A DNA stretch of 64,000 bases, taken from the NCBI RefSeq assembly GCF_041740695.1, contig NZ_JBGSLK010000108.1, positions 124,001 to 188,000 of the forward strand, read 5' to 3'. This DNA is from Haliscomenobacter sp041740695. Lineage in GTDB: Bacteria; Bacteroidota; Bacteroidia; Chitinophagales; Saprospiraceae. Positions 52,132 to 60,523 of the stretch are shown here, piece after piece. The notes under the pieces were generated by a model. It had not been told where the DNA came from. It made no database searches and saw only the letters and a program-made list of their open reading frames with translations. Made by a program: the position numbers and the translations under genes. How positions within the stretch are numbered: the first letter of the stretch is position 1; every line of letters starts with the position of its first letter.

Positions 52132-54513
52132 ATGAAACACCTGTTATACCTGTACCTTTTCCTGAACGCTTGCATTGGTTTTACCCAAAATCCCACCCAA
52201 ACCATCCGCGGCATCGTGCGCGACAAAACCAGCAAACAACTCCTCATTGGGGCCAGTGTGGAAGTGCTGAGTGCCGATGCAGCGGTCGCTGAGCGTAGCC
52301 GAAGCGCCATTACTGACAGCGACGGTGCATTTGTCCTCGAAAAAGTCCCAGTAGGCCGCGTCAACCTCCGCATACAATACCTCGGCTACGAACCCCTCAC
52401 CCTGGAAGACATCATCCTGCAATCCACCAAAGAAAGTTACCTAGAATTTGAACTCAATGAAGGCCAAATCGCCATCGACGAGGTGGTGGTCAATGCCTCC
52501 AAAAACGCTTTTGAAGCCGTCAACGCCTCCTCCACGGTGAGCACCCGCTCCTTTACCGCCGAAGAAACCGAACGGATACCCGCCGGCGCCAACGATCCCG
52601 GGCGGGTCGCCCTCTCCTACCCTGGCGTGCAACGCGGCGAAAACGACACCGAGAACCAAATCGTGGTGCGCGGCAACTCCCCGGCGGGCATTCTTTGGCG
52701 ATTGGAGGGCATCGACATCCCGAATCCCAACCACTTTGCGGTGATTGGTTCTTCGGGCGGGGGGATTACGGTATTTTCAGCGCAATTGCTGGCGCGTTCC
52801 GATTTTTCCACAGGTGGTTTTGCGGCGGAGTACGGCAATGCCTTTTCTGGGGTGTTTGACATCCATTTTCGGCAGGGCAACTTTTATAAGTCCTCTAATC
52901 GTTTTCGTTTGAGTTTGTTGGGCATCGATTTGTCCAAGGAAGGCCCGATCCAAAAAGGGCGTTCCTCCTATCTGGTCAATTACCGCTACTCTACCTTGGG
53001 TTTGTTGAGCAGCATGGGGATTTACCTGGTGGGTGAAAGGGTGACCAACAATTTTCAGGACCTGTCTTTCAACCTGGTTTTTAAGTCCAAAAACAGCAAA
53101 AGTGTCCATACCTTTTTTGGCATCGGTGGCCTGAGCGAAGAGCATTACATCCCCGTCGAAAACCCGGCCGAACGGGTAGTTGGCCTATCCAACCATTGGG
53201 AAGACCGCGTGCGCCCCGCCAATATGGGCACCTTGGGCTGGACCTGGACCTATTTGCCCGACGACAAGTCATTCTTCAAAACCGTCGTGGCCCTCGTGGG
53301 CAGCAGGATCGAGCGTCAGAACGATACCCTCAACCGCGAAAATGAGCGCTACCGCTACGACACCCAAAAATACCTGGATACCCGGTTGGTGAGCTCCCTC
53401 ACCTACAACCGCAAGCTGAATGCCCGCACCGTGTACAAAACCGGGCTCATCTTCAACCAGATCTGGTTCGACTTTTTTAAATCGACCCGCGCCCGCACCA
53501 ATACCTCCAACATCAACCAAACCGAATTCAATACATCCGTGCAGGGCAGCGGCAATACCCAACAATTCCAACACTACGGCCAGCTCCAGTACAAAATCTC
53601 CGACAAACTGGCCCTGAACGGCGGCTACCACTTCCTGCACCTTTTTGCCAACAACACCAGCTCCCTGGAGCCCCGGGTTGCCCTGGAGTACAAACCGAAC
53701 AGCAACCAGCGCCTCAGCCTCTCGCAAGGCTGGTACTCCCGCGCCCTGCCCCTGATGGCCTACTTCTTCAGCGACACCCTCGGCAACTACCTCAACAAAG
53801 ACCTTAAATTGCTCAAAGCCCAACATACCATTCTGGCTTACCACCTCTACAACCAGCAAAAAATGCGCATCATCCTGGAGGCTTATTGGCAACGCCTGTA
53901 CAACGTGCCCATCCGCCCCCAACGCGATGCGACCTACTGGATGCTCAACGAAAGTGACGCCTTCCCCCACCAGGACGTGGTGAGCCAGGGCAAAGGCACG
54001 AACATCGGCATTGACGCGGCGGTGGAAAAACTCTTCTCCAATTCTTACTACTTCCTGCTCAATGGCTCACTGATGAAGGGCACTTTCCAAACCCTGGACG
54101 GGCGCAAGTACAACACCCGCTTCAATACAGTCTTTTCAACGAGCCTGAGCCTGGGCAAGGAATTCCCGGTCGGCAAGGGCAATATCCTGCAAATTGGGGG
54201 CCGCTTTTTACTAAATGGTGGTTTTCGTTACACCCCACATGACCCGGCAAAGTCGGCGGCCAGTGGGCGCTATGTAGCCTTGGCAGGTGCTGATTTTGCC
54301 GAGCAGGTACCGAGCTACCAACGCCTGGATGCCCGCATCGCCTACCGCTTCAACAAGCAGAAACTGGCCGGGAATGTGAGTTTGGATGTGCAAAATGGAC
54401 TGAACCGGATCAATCCAAGCCGAGTGGGGTACGATGGGGTACGGAATGCGACGTATGTGGTGTACGATGGTAGTGGGGTGGTGCCGGTGCTGGGGGTGCA
54501 ATTGGATTTTTAG
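52132..54513 (+). CDS. TonB-dependent receptor with carboxypeptidase-regulatory-like N-domain
   Basis: 793 residues from the ATG at 52132, giving a signal peptide (MKHLLYLYLFLNACIGFTQ). Residues about 23-105 are a CarboxypepD_reg beta-sandwich (IRGIVRDKTSKQLLIGASVEVL ... VNLRIQYLGYEPLTLEDI). A plug domain follows (ERIPAGANDPGRVALSYPGV, RGNSPAGILWRLEGIDIPNPNHF), then a 22-strand-type barrel. It imports a TonB-energised ligand across the outer membrane; there is no SusD partner, so a non-SusCD uptake role (siderophore, peptide or vitamin) is possible. Between SVEVLSAD and ITDSDG the N-domain carries an extra segment, AAVAERSRSA, encoded by a family C repeat. Confidence 0.93.
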   Translation: MKHLLYLYLFLNACIGFTQNPTQTIRGIVRDKTSKQLLIGASVEVLSADAAVAERSRSAITDSDGAFVLEKVPVGRVNLRIQYLGYEPLTLEDIILQSTKESYLEFELNEGQIAIDEVVVNASKNAFEAVNASSTVSTRSFTAEETERIPAGANDPGRVALSYPGVQRGENDTENQIVVRGNSPAGILWRLEGIDIPNPNHFAVIGSSGGGITVFSAQLLARSDFSTGGFAAEYGNAFSGVFDIHFRQGNFYKSSNRFRLSLLGIDLSKEGPIQKGRSSYLVNYRYSTLGLLSSMGIYLVGERVTNNFQDLSFNLVFKSKNSKSVHTFFGIGGLSEEHYIPVENPAERVVGLSNHWEDRVRPANMGTLGWTWTYLPDDKSFFKTVVALVGSRIERQNDTLNRENERYRYDTQKYLDTRLVSSLTYNRKLNARTVYKTGLIFNQIWFDFFKSTRARTNTSNINQTEFNTSVQGSGNTQQFQHYGQLQYKISDKLALNGGYHFLHLFANNTSSLEPRVALEYKPNSNQRLSLSQGWYSRALPLMAYFFSDTLGNYLNKDLKLLKAQHTILAYHLYNQQKMRIILEAYWQRLYNVPIRPQRDATYWMLNESDAFPHQDVVSQGKGTNIGIDAAVEKLFSNSYYFLLNGSLMKGTFQTLDGRKYNTRFNTVFSTSLSLGKEFPVGKGNILQIGGRFLLNGGFRYTPHDPAKSAASGRYVALAGADFAEQVPSYQRLDARIAYRFNKQKLAGNVSLDVQNGLNRINPSRVGYDGVRNATYVVYDGSGVVPVLGVQLDF
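52283..52308. repeat. family C core inserted in frame in the TonB receptor gene
   Basis: The 26-bp stretch starts CGGTCGCTGAGCG and ends GCCGAAGCGCC, matching the core of copies C1-C3. Its reading frame gives AVAERSRSA within a loop of the CarboxypepD_reg domain. Confidence 0.8.
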
Positions 54514-54613
54514 CAGGCGCTAACACTTATTCATTGCCTCACATCCATGATTCTTCCATGACGCGATATTACGCTAGCGATTATTCGCCACTCGTTCTTC
54601 GACTATCTGGCGG

Positions 54614-57520
54614 TCATTTCCGATCCCTAGACAAGAGCTCCTCCGGAAAAAACAAATAAATCACCGCATTTCTTTCTTCCTTGGACACATACTTTTTAAC
54701 CACTCCATCCAAAAGTACGGGGTCAATCTTTTTGGAATACACTGAAATCATTTCTTTCAGGTACTGGGCTCGGAGGTTGGGGAGGTGGTTGTTTTTGAAA
54801 TTTTGCATGGGGGTTTCTTTTTCTACGGCCTGACCTGAGAATCGCTCCGGCTCATTCTTTTGAGGCAAGACGCTGATTTTTTGAAAAGGGAAACGATCGT
54901 CCAGTTTGCCAGTGAAGGTCTTGTCTCCGGTAATGTCGGCACTGCCCTGGATGAAAACAATGACCTTGGATTCATCCGCCTTTTTCAGGTTATGCAGGGC
55001 CTCCTTGACAAAGGCGCCAATGGTGGTACCATAGTTTTTGCGGAAAGCACTTTTGTCCATAAAATATTCCCCTGGGGCAAATTGCAATTTGACGTTTTTG
55101 TCTGCATCTTTCAGCTTGACTTCAAAGTAGCGGCCTTTGTAACCTTCTACCACTTCTTCATCGGGGTGAAAAACGGCTTCCCAGTAGGGTCTTTCTACTT
55201 CAAAACTTTCCGCCCATTCTTCCAATTGGACAGGCTGGAGGGTCACATCCTTGCCAAACTCTTCTTTGATGGCTTTTTCCTCCTGTTTTAGTTCTTCCAC
55301 TTTTTGGGTGGTTTCCTCAATTTCTTGCTCTACTGCTTTGGTTTCAAACTCCAGTTTTTCTTCTTGTTGGGCCACTTCTTTCAATTCTTGTTCCAACTGT
55401 TGGGCTTCGGGCTCGATGCTTGCTTGTTCTTTGTTCAGGTCTTCCACTTTTGTTTCTAGTTCCGTTTTGTCCGGGCACTTCACTTTTTTATCAAAAACAT
55501 CGTACCGCGTGATGAAGTCTTCCACTGCGGTTTTTATTGTTTTGACATCTTCGATCTGCTGCCCCAGTTTTCCTTTCAGGCCCGTTTTTTCTGCGACGAG
55601 TTTGAATAATTCTGCTTTCAAGTTGTCCAGGTTGGCCGTTTTGGCGTTGAAAGTCTCCTGAATTTTGCCCAGTTTTTGGTCGAATCCCTCGATTTTTTCC
55701 TGAAACCTGGATTTTTTACCTGTGATCACCTCGACAATGGAACCAATCGCGGCACTTTTATTGAGGAGTTCATCCACTTTTTTGAGGGCTTTGTCGGCCA
55801 GTGGAATGCCTTTTTTGCCGAGCTTGAGGGTGTTTTGGACAATTTTCAAGTCAGCGACTTTCCCCAGGAGTTTCTCCGGGAAAGCCAGAATGTCCCCTAC
55901 TTTCTTTTTGACTTTTTGCTGGGTTTCATCCAGTCCTTTGATTTTTTTCAACAAAATGGCCAGGTCGTTTTCACACAGTTTGATTTCCTCCTGGTATTTC
56001 TCTTCTGCGGGCAGTGCGTCAATTTTTTCCTTCAATTCCTCCACCGCTTCCTCCTTGGCTTCCGCTTCTTTGACGGCTTCTACTTCGGCATTGGTAGCCT
56101 GAGCTTCTGCTTGCAATTGCTCGCTTTCTTTGGCAATGTTTTGGAGTTCAGTTTCCTGCTTTTGCAAATCGCTTTCCAATTGATCCTTTTGCTTGGATAC
56201 TTCTTCCACCTGATCGAGCAGCTTGTCCTTGTCCTGTTTTTCGGCTTCGGCTTTTTGGACCAGTTCTTCTGATTGTTGGGTCAGATTGTCTACCTGGGGT
56301 TTAATTTCTTCCAATTGCCGGCGGGGATTGTCTTCTAGTTCGGCGGCCAGTTCTGCTTTCTTTTTGTCCAAATCGGCCAACGTTTGGTCCATTTCCGCGA
56401 TTTTGGCTTCGCGCTGCTCGATTTCTTTTTGCAGGTCTGCCGTTTTATCGCTCAACTTGTTGAGGGTTTCCTGGAGTTGGTTGGCTTTATCGACTGCCTC
56501 TTGGGCTTTTTTAGCCAGGTCTTCACCCTTTTTGTTGAGGTTGTCAATTTTAGCGGCCAACTCGGGTTTAGGTTTTTTAGGCTTGAAAATGTTCAAAGCC
56601 TTGATTATGCCCAGCCCTGCTTTTATCTTGGCAAGGAGGCCCAACGGCCCAGGCAAAAATGCAGCCAGCTTGGATTTCAACAATCCACCCAACAAACCAC
56701 CGAGCAGACCTAATTTTGGCTTGGCGGATTTTAAGTCTCCGGCAATCCCACTGATTTTGTCTTTCATCGGCTGGCCAATGGGCAGCTTGGTTACCTTGTC
56801 TTTTAGTTGGGCGATTTGCTCTTTTTTGCTCAGTTTGGGCTCGGTGTTGTCGGCGGTATTTGAAGCCGATTTGGCAGGGTTGGCGGGGCGATTACTTAGG
56901 GCCTTTTTTTCTTCGCTTTTGAAGGGTTTGAGCATTTGGTTGTTCTCGTCGAAATAACCCAATACCCGACCCATTTTTCGGTATACTTCGGGGAGGTTAT
57001 CCAGTGCTGCGCCGGGGGCTTTTTCCGCTTTTTTAAGCTCGCTAGGGCAATTGCTTTCCATGCGACGGGTGAGGTTCAAGGCCCGGCGGCTGCTTTCAAA
57101 TCCATTTTCTTTAAAAGCTTCTACATCCGCTTCGTTTTGGTCAATGAATTTTTTGAACTCGGGGTTCTGCTCGTATTCGTAAACAAAACTACTTTCCAAT
57201 TGGTATTGCCGCAGGCAACTTGGACCAACCAGCAGGCCGCCGTCGTTTTTGGCTTGCCAGCTCGAATTTTGGGTATAGCCTTTTTTCGCCTGTTTGAGGC
57301 TGAGGTAAGCGGTTTTGAATTGCTGGGTTCTTTGGGGGGTATAAACGCCAGCAGGGCTGGGTTGCAAGGGGGCATCCAGTTTGATCGCCAGGACGCTGGG
57401 CGAACAGTCATCGTCCGTGCAGAGGTCGCTGGATTGGGCTTGGGAGCTGGTGCCCAGCAGGCAGAAAAACAGCATAGCCAGTATTGTGCCGGGATTGACC
57501 AAAACGTGAAGGGTTTTCAT
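54614..57520 (-). CDS. long coiled-coil protein with OmpA-like C-terminal domain
   Basis: 968 residues with a signal peptide (1-28, ending SSQAQS). A Cys-containing N-domain (CTDDDCSP, about 34-200) comes first. A hydrophobic Gly/Leu stretch (about 285-320, LGLLGGLLGGLLKSKLAAF) is glycine-zipper-like and may insert into a membrane. Then come some 450 residues of Lys/Glu/Gln-rich coiled coil (about 330-790, with interruptions) and a C-terminal OmpA-like domain (about 830-965). The last carries VIVFIQGSADITGD and a degenerate LPNLRAQYLKEMI. Likely a periplasm-spanning structural protein; a scaffold or tape-measure-like role is speculation. Confidence 0.7.
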   Translation of the reverse strand: MKTLHVLVNPGTILAMLFFCLLGTSSQAQSSDLCTDDDCSPSVLAIKLDAPLQPSPAGVYTPQRTQQFKTAYLSLKQAKKGYTQNSSWQAKNDGGLLVGPSCLRQYQLESSFVYEYEQNPEFKKFIDQNEADVEAFKENGFESSRRALNLTRRMESNCPSELKKAEKAPGAALDNLPEVYRKMGRVLGYFDENNQMLKPFKSEEKKALSNRPANPAKSASNTADNTEPKLSKKEQIAQLKDKVTKLPIGQPMKDKISGIAGDLKSAKPKLGLLGGLLGGLLKSKLAAFLPGPLGLLAKIKAGLGIIKALNIFKPKKPKPELAAKIDNLNKKGEDLAKKAQEAVDKANQLQETLNKLSDKTADLQKEIEQREAKIAEMDQTLADLDKKKAELAAELEDNPRRQLEEIKPQVDNLTQQSEELVQKAEAEKQDKDKLLDQVEEVSKQKDQLESDLQKQETELQNIAKESEQLQAEAQATNAEVEAVKEAEAKEEAVEELKEKIDALPAEEKYQEEIKLCENDLAILLKKIKGLDETQQKVKKKVGDILAFPEKLLGKVADLKIVQNTLKLGKKGIPLADKALKKVDELLNKSAAIGSIVEVITGKKSRFQEKIEGFDQKLGKIQETFNAKTANLDNLKAELFKLVAEKTGLKGKLGQQIEDVKTIKTAVEDFITRYDVFDKKVKCPDKTELETKVEDLNKEQASIEPEAQQLEQELKEVAQQEEKLEFETKAVEQEIEETTQKVEELKQEEKAIKEEFGKDVTLQPVQLEEWAESFEVERPYWEAVFHPDEEVVEGYKGRYFEVKLKDADKNVKLQFAPGEYFMDKSAFRKNYGTTIGAFVKEALHNLKKADESKVIVFIQGSADITGDKTFTGKLDDRFPFQKISVLPQKNEPERFSGQAVEKETPMQNFKNNHLPNLRAQYLKEMISVYSKKIDPVLLDGVVKKYVSKEERNAVIYLFFPEELLSRDRK

Positions 57521-57543
57521 GACGATGGTGTTTGAAAGAGAAA

Positions 57544-57577
57544 GAAATCACCGCAGCCTTTCAACTGCGATGATTTC
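57544..57577 (-). terminator. hairpin downstream of the lectin-fusion gene
   Basis: GAAATCACCGCAG (57544-57556) pairs with CTGCGATGATTTC (57565-57577) with one mismatch, 33 bp past the lectin-gene stop (57611). Confidence 0.5.
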
Positions 57578-57610
57578 GGATTTAATTTGATTTGATAATT
57601 TTCAAACTAT

Positions 57611-58501
57611 TTACTTACTTGACCATACTTTCTTGTTGTTATTGGCGTACAAAACCAGTGCGCCGTCGTTTTCCAAAACGGCCTTCACCGGCTTCATATC
57701 CGCAGCAGCAAACTTCTTATCGAAATAAGGGTGCGTTTGAGAAGACCACAAGGACTGATTTGAGGCACTGTAAAGCACCAGGTTCCCATCCGCTTGCATG
57801 GTGAATTTGCCACCGCTGCTTTTGTGCTGGGTTTGAGTAGCCCAGATTGGTTTGTTGCCTACTGTAGTGTAAATCACCACATTCCCATCGGTTTGCATGA
57901 TCAGATAATGTGAACCATTTGGAGCATCCAGGCGCTGACCAGTAGCTAAAGTCTGTCCAGCAGTGAGGGTGTTGCGCTGAGTAGGATCTACTTTGACAAA
58001 CTTCCAAAGTTGACCTGAAACATTTTGGCACTTGTCCATAAAAGCAATGCCTCCTTTGACTGTACCGTTGAATTGATTCCCTTCCAGGCACTCATTGGCG
58101 CCACGGAACTGGTTCTTCAGGCGGTAGTAGCCATTGCCGGCTGCTTCGATTTTCCAAAGCTGGCCAGTTACGTTTTGGGTTTTGTTCATGAACACTGCTC
58201 CGGCCATGTCAGGAGATGCAGCTTGATTCCCTTCCAGTGAATAATCTTTACCCAAAAACAAGGTTTGTAAACGGTAATAACCATTGCCCGCATCTACCAC
58301 TTTCCACATCTGGCCGGTTACGAATTGGCACTGATCCATAAAGGAATTGCCTTTTCTGACCGAACCGCCAACTTTGTTGCCTTCCAGGCATTCATTTTCA
58401 CCGCGAAACTGTGTCTTCATGCGGTAGGTGCCGCCATCGAATTGTGCAAAGGTTGCTACGGAAAGGAGCAGTGCAAAAACTGAAACAAATAGGGTTTTCA
58501 T
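57611..58501 (-). CDS. secreted ricin-B-type / bulb-lectin fusion
   Basis: 296 residues with a signal peptide (1-19, ending VATFAQ). Residues about 22-165 have three internal repeats (MKTQFRGENECLEGNKVGG; LQTLFLGKDYSLEGNQA; LKNQFRGANECLEGNQFNG), each followed by a TGQ.WK-type ending, as in ricin-B-like trefoils. Residues about 175-296 are a bulb-type (GNA-like) mannose-lectin domain, with three QxDGNxVxY sites (MQTDGNVVIY, MQADGNLVLY, LENDGALVLY; the last degenerate, Asn to Ala). It should bind mannose and galactose-type glycans outside the cell, for adhesion or defence. No enzyme domain and no T9SS tag. Confidence 0.8.
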   Translation of the reverse strand: MKTLFVSVFALLLSVATFAQFDGGTYRMKTQFRGENECLEGNKVGGSVRKGNSFMDQCQFVTGQMWKVVDAGNGYYRLQTLFLGKDYSLEGNQAASPDMAGAVFMNKTQNVTGQLWKIEAAGNGYYRLKNQFRGANECLEGNQFNGTVKGGIAFMDKCQNVSGQLWKFVKVDPTQRNTLTAGQTLATGQRLDAPNGSHYLIMQTDGNVVIYTTVGNKPIWATQTQHKSSGGKFTMQADGNLVLYSASNQSLWSSQTHPYFDKKFAAADMKPVKAVLENDGALVLYANNNKKVWSSK

Positions 58502-58881
58502 AAGTAAAAGTTTAAAGTATAACTAAAGCGCCTACTCTTTACTGGATTTTCGGCTTCCTCCTGAATCGGCTTAATGGTGGGCAACTTTCCCGGGCTGCTG
58601 CGCCTCCATCAATGCTTGTTGATTCTGGTTGTAAAATTGGGGGAAGCCGGGGGGAATGGCAAGAAATGAGGCCCTAGTTCGAAAATGTCTGGTACTTCTC
58701 CCAGGGTGTTTTGAGGCAATAATTCCGCCCATCGAGGGTATTGTTCCGCTGGAAAGCCCAGGAAATTCGGGGCAAAGGATAAGCTACCAAGGTCTGGAAA
58801 TGAAAAAAGCACACCCCGGACTACTTTCCTGGGATAAACCCTGGCTCGACCTGGGATTTATTCTAAAAAACTAAACCCAGG
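58502..58881. other. intergenic region with a possible degraded ORF
   Basis: The 442-bp gap has no confident gene. On the minus strand a frame at 58609-58812 (possible GTG start) reads FSFPDLGSLSFAPNFLGFPA and continues RWAELLPQNTLGEVPDIF, with protein-like composition. A shift near 58640 leads to QFYNQNQQALMEAQQPG then stop at about 58572. This may be a frameshifted relic. No homologue is recognised. Confidence 0.25.
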
Positions 58882-58912
58882 TTTTAGCTTCAGTAGGAAT
58901 TGCTTAGTTTTA
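58882..58912 (+). promoter_or_regulatory. Bacteroidota-type promoter for the lipoprotein at 58944
   Basis: TTTT (58882-58885), 19 bp, TAGTTTTA (58905-58912); 10 of 12 defined positions match. The leader is about 25 nt. Confidence 0.45.
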
Positions 58913-58943
58913 GCCTTTATCGTTCATCTAAAACCTTCACATC

Positions 58944-59783
58944 ATGGCATCATTTTCACAAAGGCAACTGGGTAATATCCTCGGCTTTTTTATTTTACTT
59001 GCATTGGGTCTATTTTCAGAATCCTGCGGCAACACCCAACAGCAATCCAAAAATTTGGTGACTTCGGTAGATACGCTTCCAGATAGTATGGCTAGTAGGG
59101 CTATTGCATTGATTGATAATTTTCGGTCTTCCAATGGCGATATAAGTAGTGATTTTTTTACTGACGGGCGCAAAAGCCTGCAAAACAAGGCGATCTATTT
59201 CAGGTTAAATCCGAATCAGGCAAGGGCCTTTTTTGAAGAACTTAGTCGCCAAAAAGCTTCAGCTGCTTCTGGTGACTCCATTCGAATTGGCGTTCAAATG
59301 GGTCTTTTTGGCGCAGCAGGAACCAGGCGACCTACCAGGCCAAACCTCACCTTATTGCTTGATATCTTGAAAAACAGCCAAGCCCCAGCCCCTGAAGACT
59401 ATGCATTTCCGCTGCGACCTTTTAAAAAACTAGGTGACCAAATCATCACCAACGGAAAGGCTGACACCTTAACGCAGAATTGGAAAAATATAAGCGTAAA
59501 TGACATAACCAAACAGCTCTATCTGAATAGCGACTCTTCAAATCCTGAAAACAGGATAAAATACTATACTTTTAATGCCAAGGACACCGAAAACATTTAC
59601 CGATATGCTCAACGGAATAACAATTGTAGCTTGTATATCTATTTAGGCCAACTGATACAGAACGATCATGTGCCGCTGCGGGTGATTATCCGCCTTACAC
59701 CAAATCAGTATACGGTGCCAATAGATGATGAAGGAGAAGAAGATTTTGAGTTCGCTGCTCCATGCCCTAATCACTGTATTTAG
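58944..59783 (+). CDS. hypothetical lipoprotein
   Basis: 279 residues. N-terminus MASFSQRQLGNILGFFILLALGLFSESCGN has a hydrophobic core and lipobox-like SESC (Cys28). The mature part is soluble, alpha/beta, with several Asp/Arg/Asn-rich segments (RAIALIDNFRSSNGDISSDFF; YRYAQRNNNCSLYIYLGQLIQ) and an acidic end. No family recognised. A promoter (58882-58912) precedes it and a hairpin (59813-59856) follows, so it is a single unit. The gene reads intact, with no frameshift. Confidence 0.7.
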   Translation: MASFSQRQLGNILGFFILLALGLFSESCGNTQQQSKNLVTSVDTLPDSMASRAIALIDNFRSSNGDISSDFFTDGRKSLQNKAIYFRLNPNQARAFFEELSRQKASAASGDSIRIGVQMGLFGAAGTRRPTRPNLTLLLDILKNSQAPAPEDYAFPLRPFKKLGDQIITNGKADTLTQNWKNISVNDITKQLYLNSDSSNPENRIKYYTFNAKDTENIYRYAQRNNNCSLYIYLGQLIQNDHVPLRVIIRLTPNQYTVPIDDEGEEDFEFAAPCPNHCI

Positions 59784-59812
59784 GAATAATCATGTCTTCA
59801 AGTTTATTTTGC

Positions 59813-59856
59813 GCTTGGCTAAATTTAAATTGTCAATGCTAAAAATTTAGCCAAGC
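59813..59856 (+). terminator. hairpin after the lipoprotein gene
   Basis: GCTTGGCTAAATTT (59813-59826) and AAATTTAGCCAAGC (59843-59856) pair perfectly; AT-rich flanks extend the stem. Confidence 0.55.
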
Positions 59857-59887
59857 ACATAAATTATATTCGCGTTAATTATAGCAT

Positions 59888-60523
59888 ATGAATGAAGAAC
59901 TAGAACGTATCTTAGGGGCTCTCGCTTCATACATAGGATTGATTCCCAGTATTTTAGCGCTTATAAAGTTTAAAAATGCACCGAAGGGAAGTCGTTTGGT
60001 GGCATACCTCGTTTGGTGGGGAACAATGATTGGCTTGTTAGCAATGTTTATTGGTGCCTTTCTCCACCAACCCAACTTATACCTTCTCCACCTTTACACT
60101 ATTGTTGATTTTATGCTGCTCACCCTTATTTTCAAGCCCGTACTGTCGTCGTATTTAAGCAGGTTTTTACTCATCGGATTCCCGCTATTCGCCGCCATCA
60201 ATAGTATCTTTTTTGAGCACCTGAAGTCTGAAAATGTACTGAATCGCTCGCTCAGTGCATTCATTTTGATGTTTTACGCCCTCAGTTTTTTTACCAAAAC
60301 CCTAAGAGAGATGAAAATATCGCGGCTGGAGAGGGTGCCTTTATTCTGGATTAGTATCGGGGTATTGTTTTACAATGCAGGTAGTTTTTTCATCTTTTTG
60401 TTTAGTCATTACCTCACCCCTATTTTTGATTTGTGGTATGTATACTTTGGAATTCACGCTATATTTACCATCCTCTTATACCTTTTTTACACCATCGCAT
60501 TATGGGTTCAACCGAAGCAATAA
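59888..60523 (+). CDS. seven-helix membrane protein, unknown
   Basis: 211 residues. About seven helices are predicted (for example IGLIPSILALIKF, LVWWGTMIGLLAMFIGAF, FLLIGFPLFAAINSIFF, FWISIGVLFYNAGSFFIFLF). No signal peptide and no known domain. It overlaps the start of the histidine kinase gene by 22 nt (kinase ATG at 60502), so it is probably the membrane sensor or partner feeding that kinase. The hydrophobic pattern is reminiscent of 7TM-sensor input modules, but no family was recognised. Confidence 0.7.
   Translation: MNEELERILGALASYIGLIPSILALIKFKNAPKGSRLVAYLVWWGTMIGLLAMFIGAFLHQPNLYLLHLYTIVDFMLLTLIFKPVLSSYLSRFLLIGFPLFAAINSIFFEHLKSENVLNRSLSAFILMFYALSFFTKTLREMKISRLERVPLFWISIGVLFYNAGSFFIFLFSHYLTPIFDLWYVYFGIHAIFTILLYLFYTIALWVQPKQ

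Noticed and set aside
53269..53970. 233-codon open frame on the minus strand
   Set aside because: Antisense to the TonB receptor barrel; no start context or known domain.
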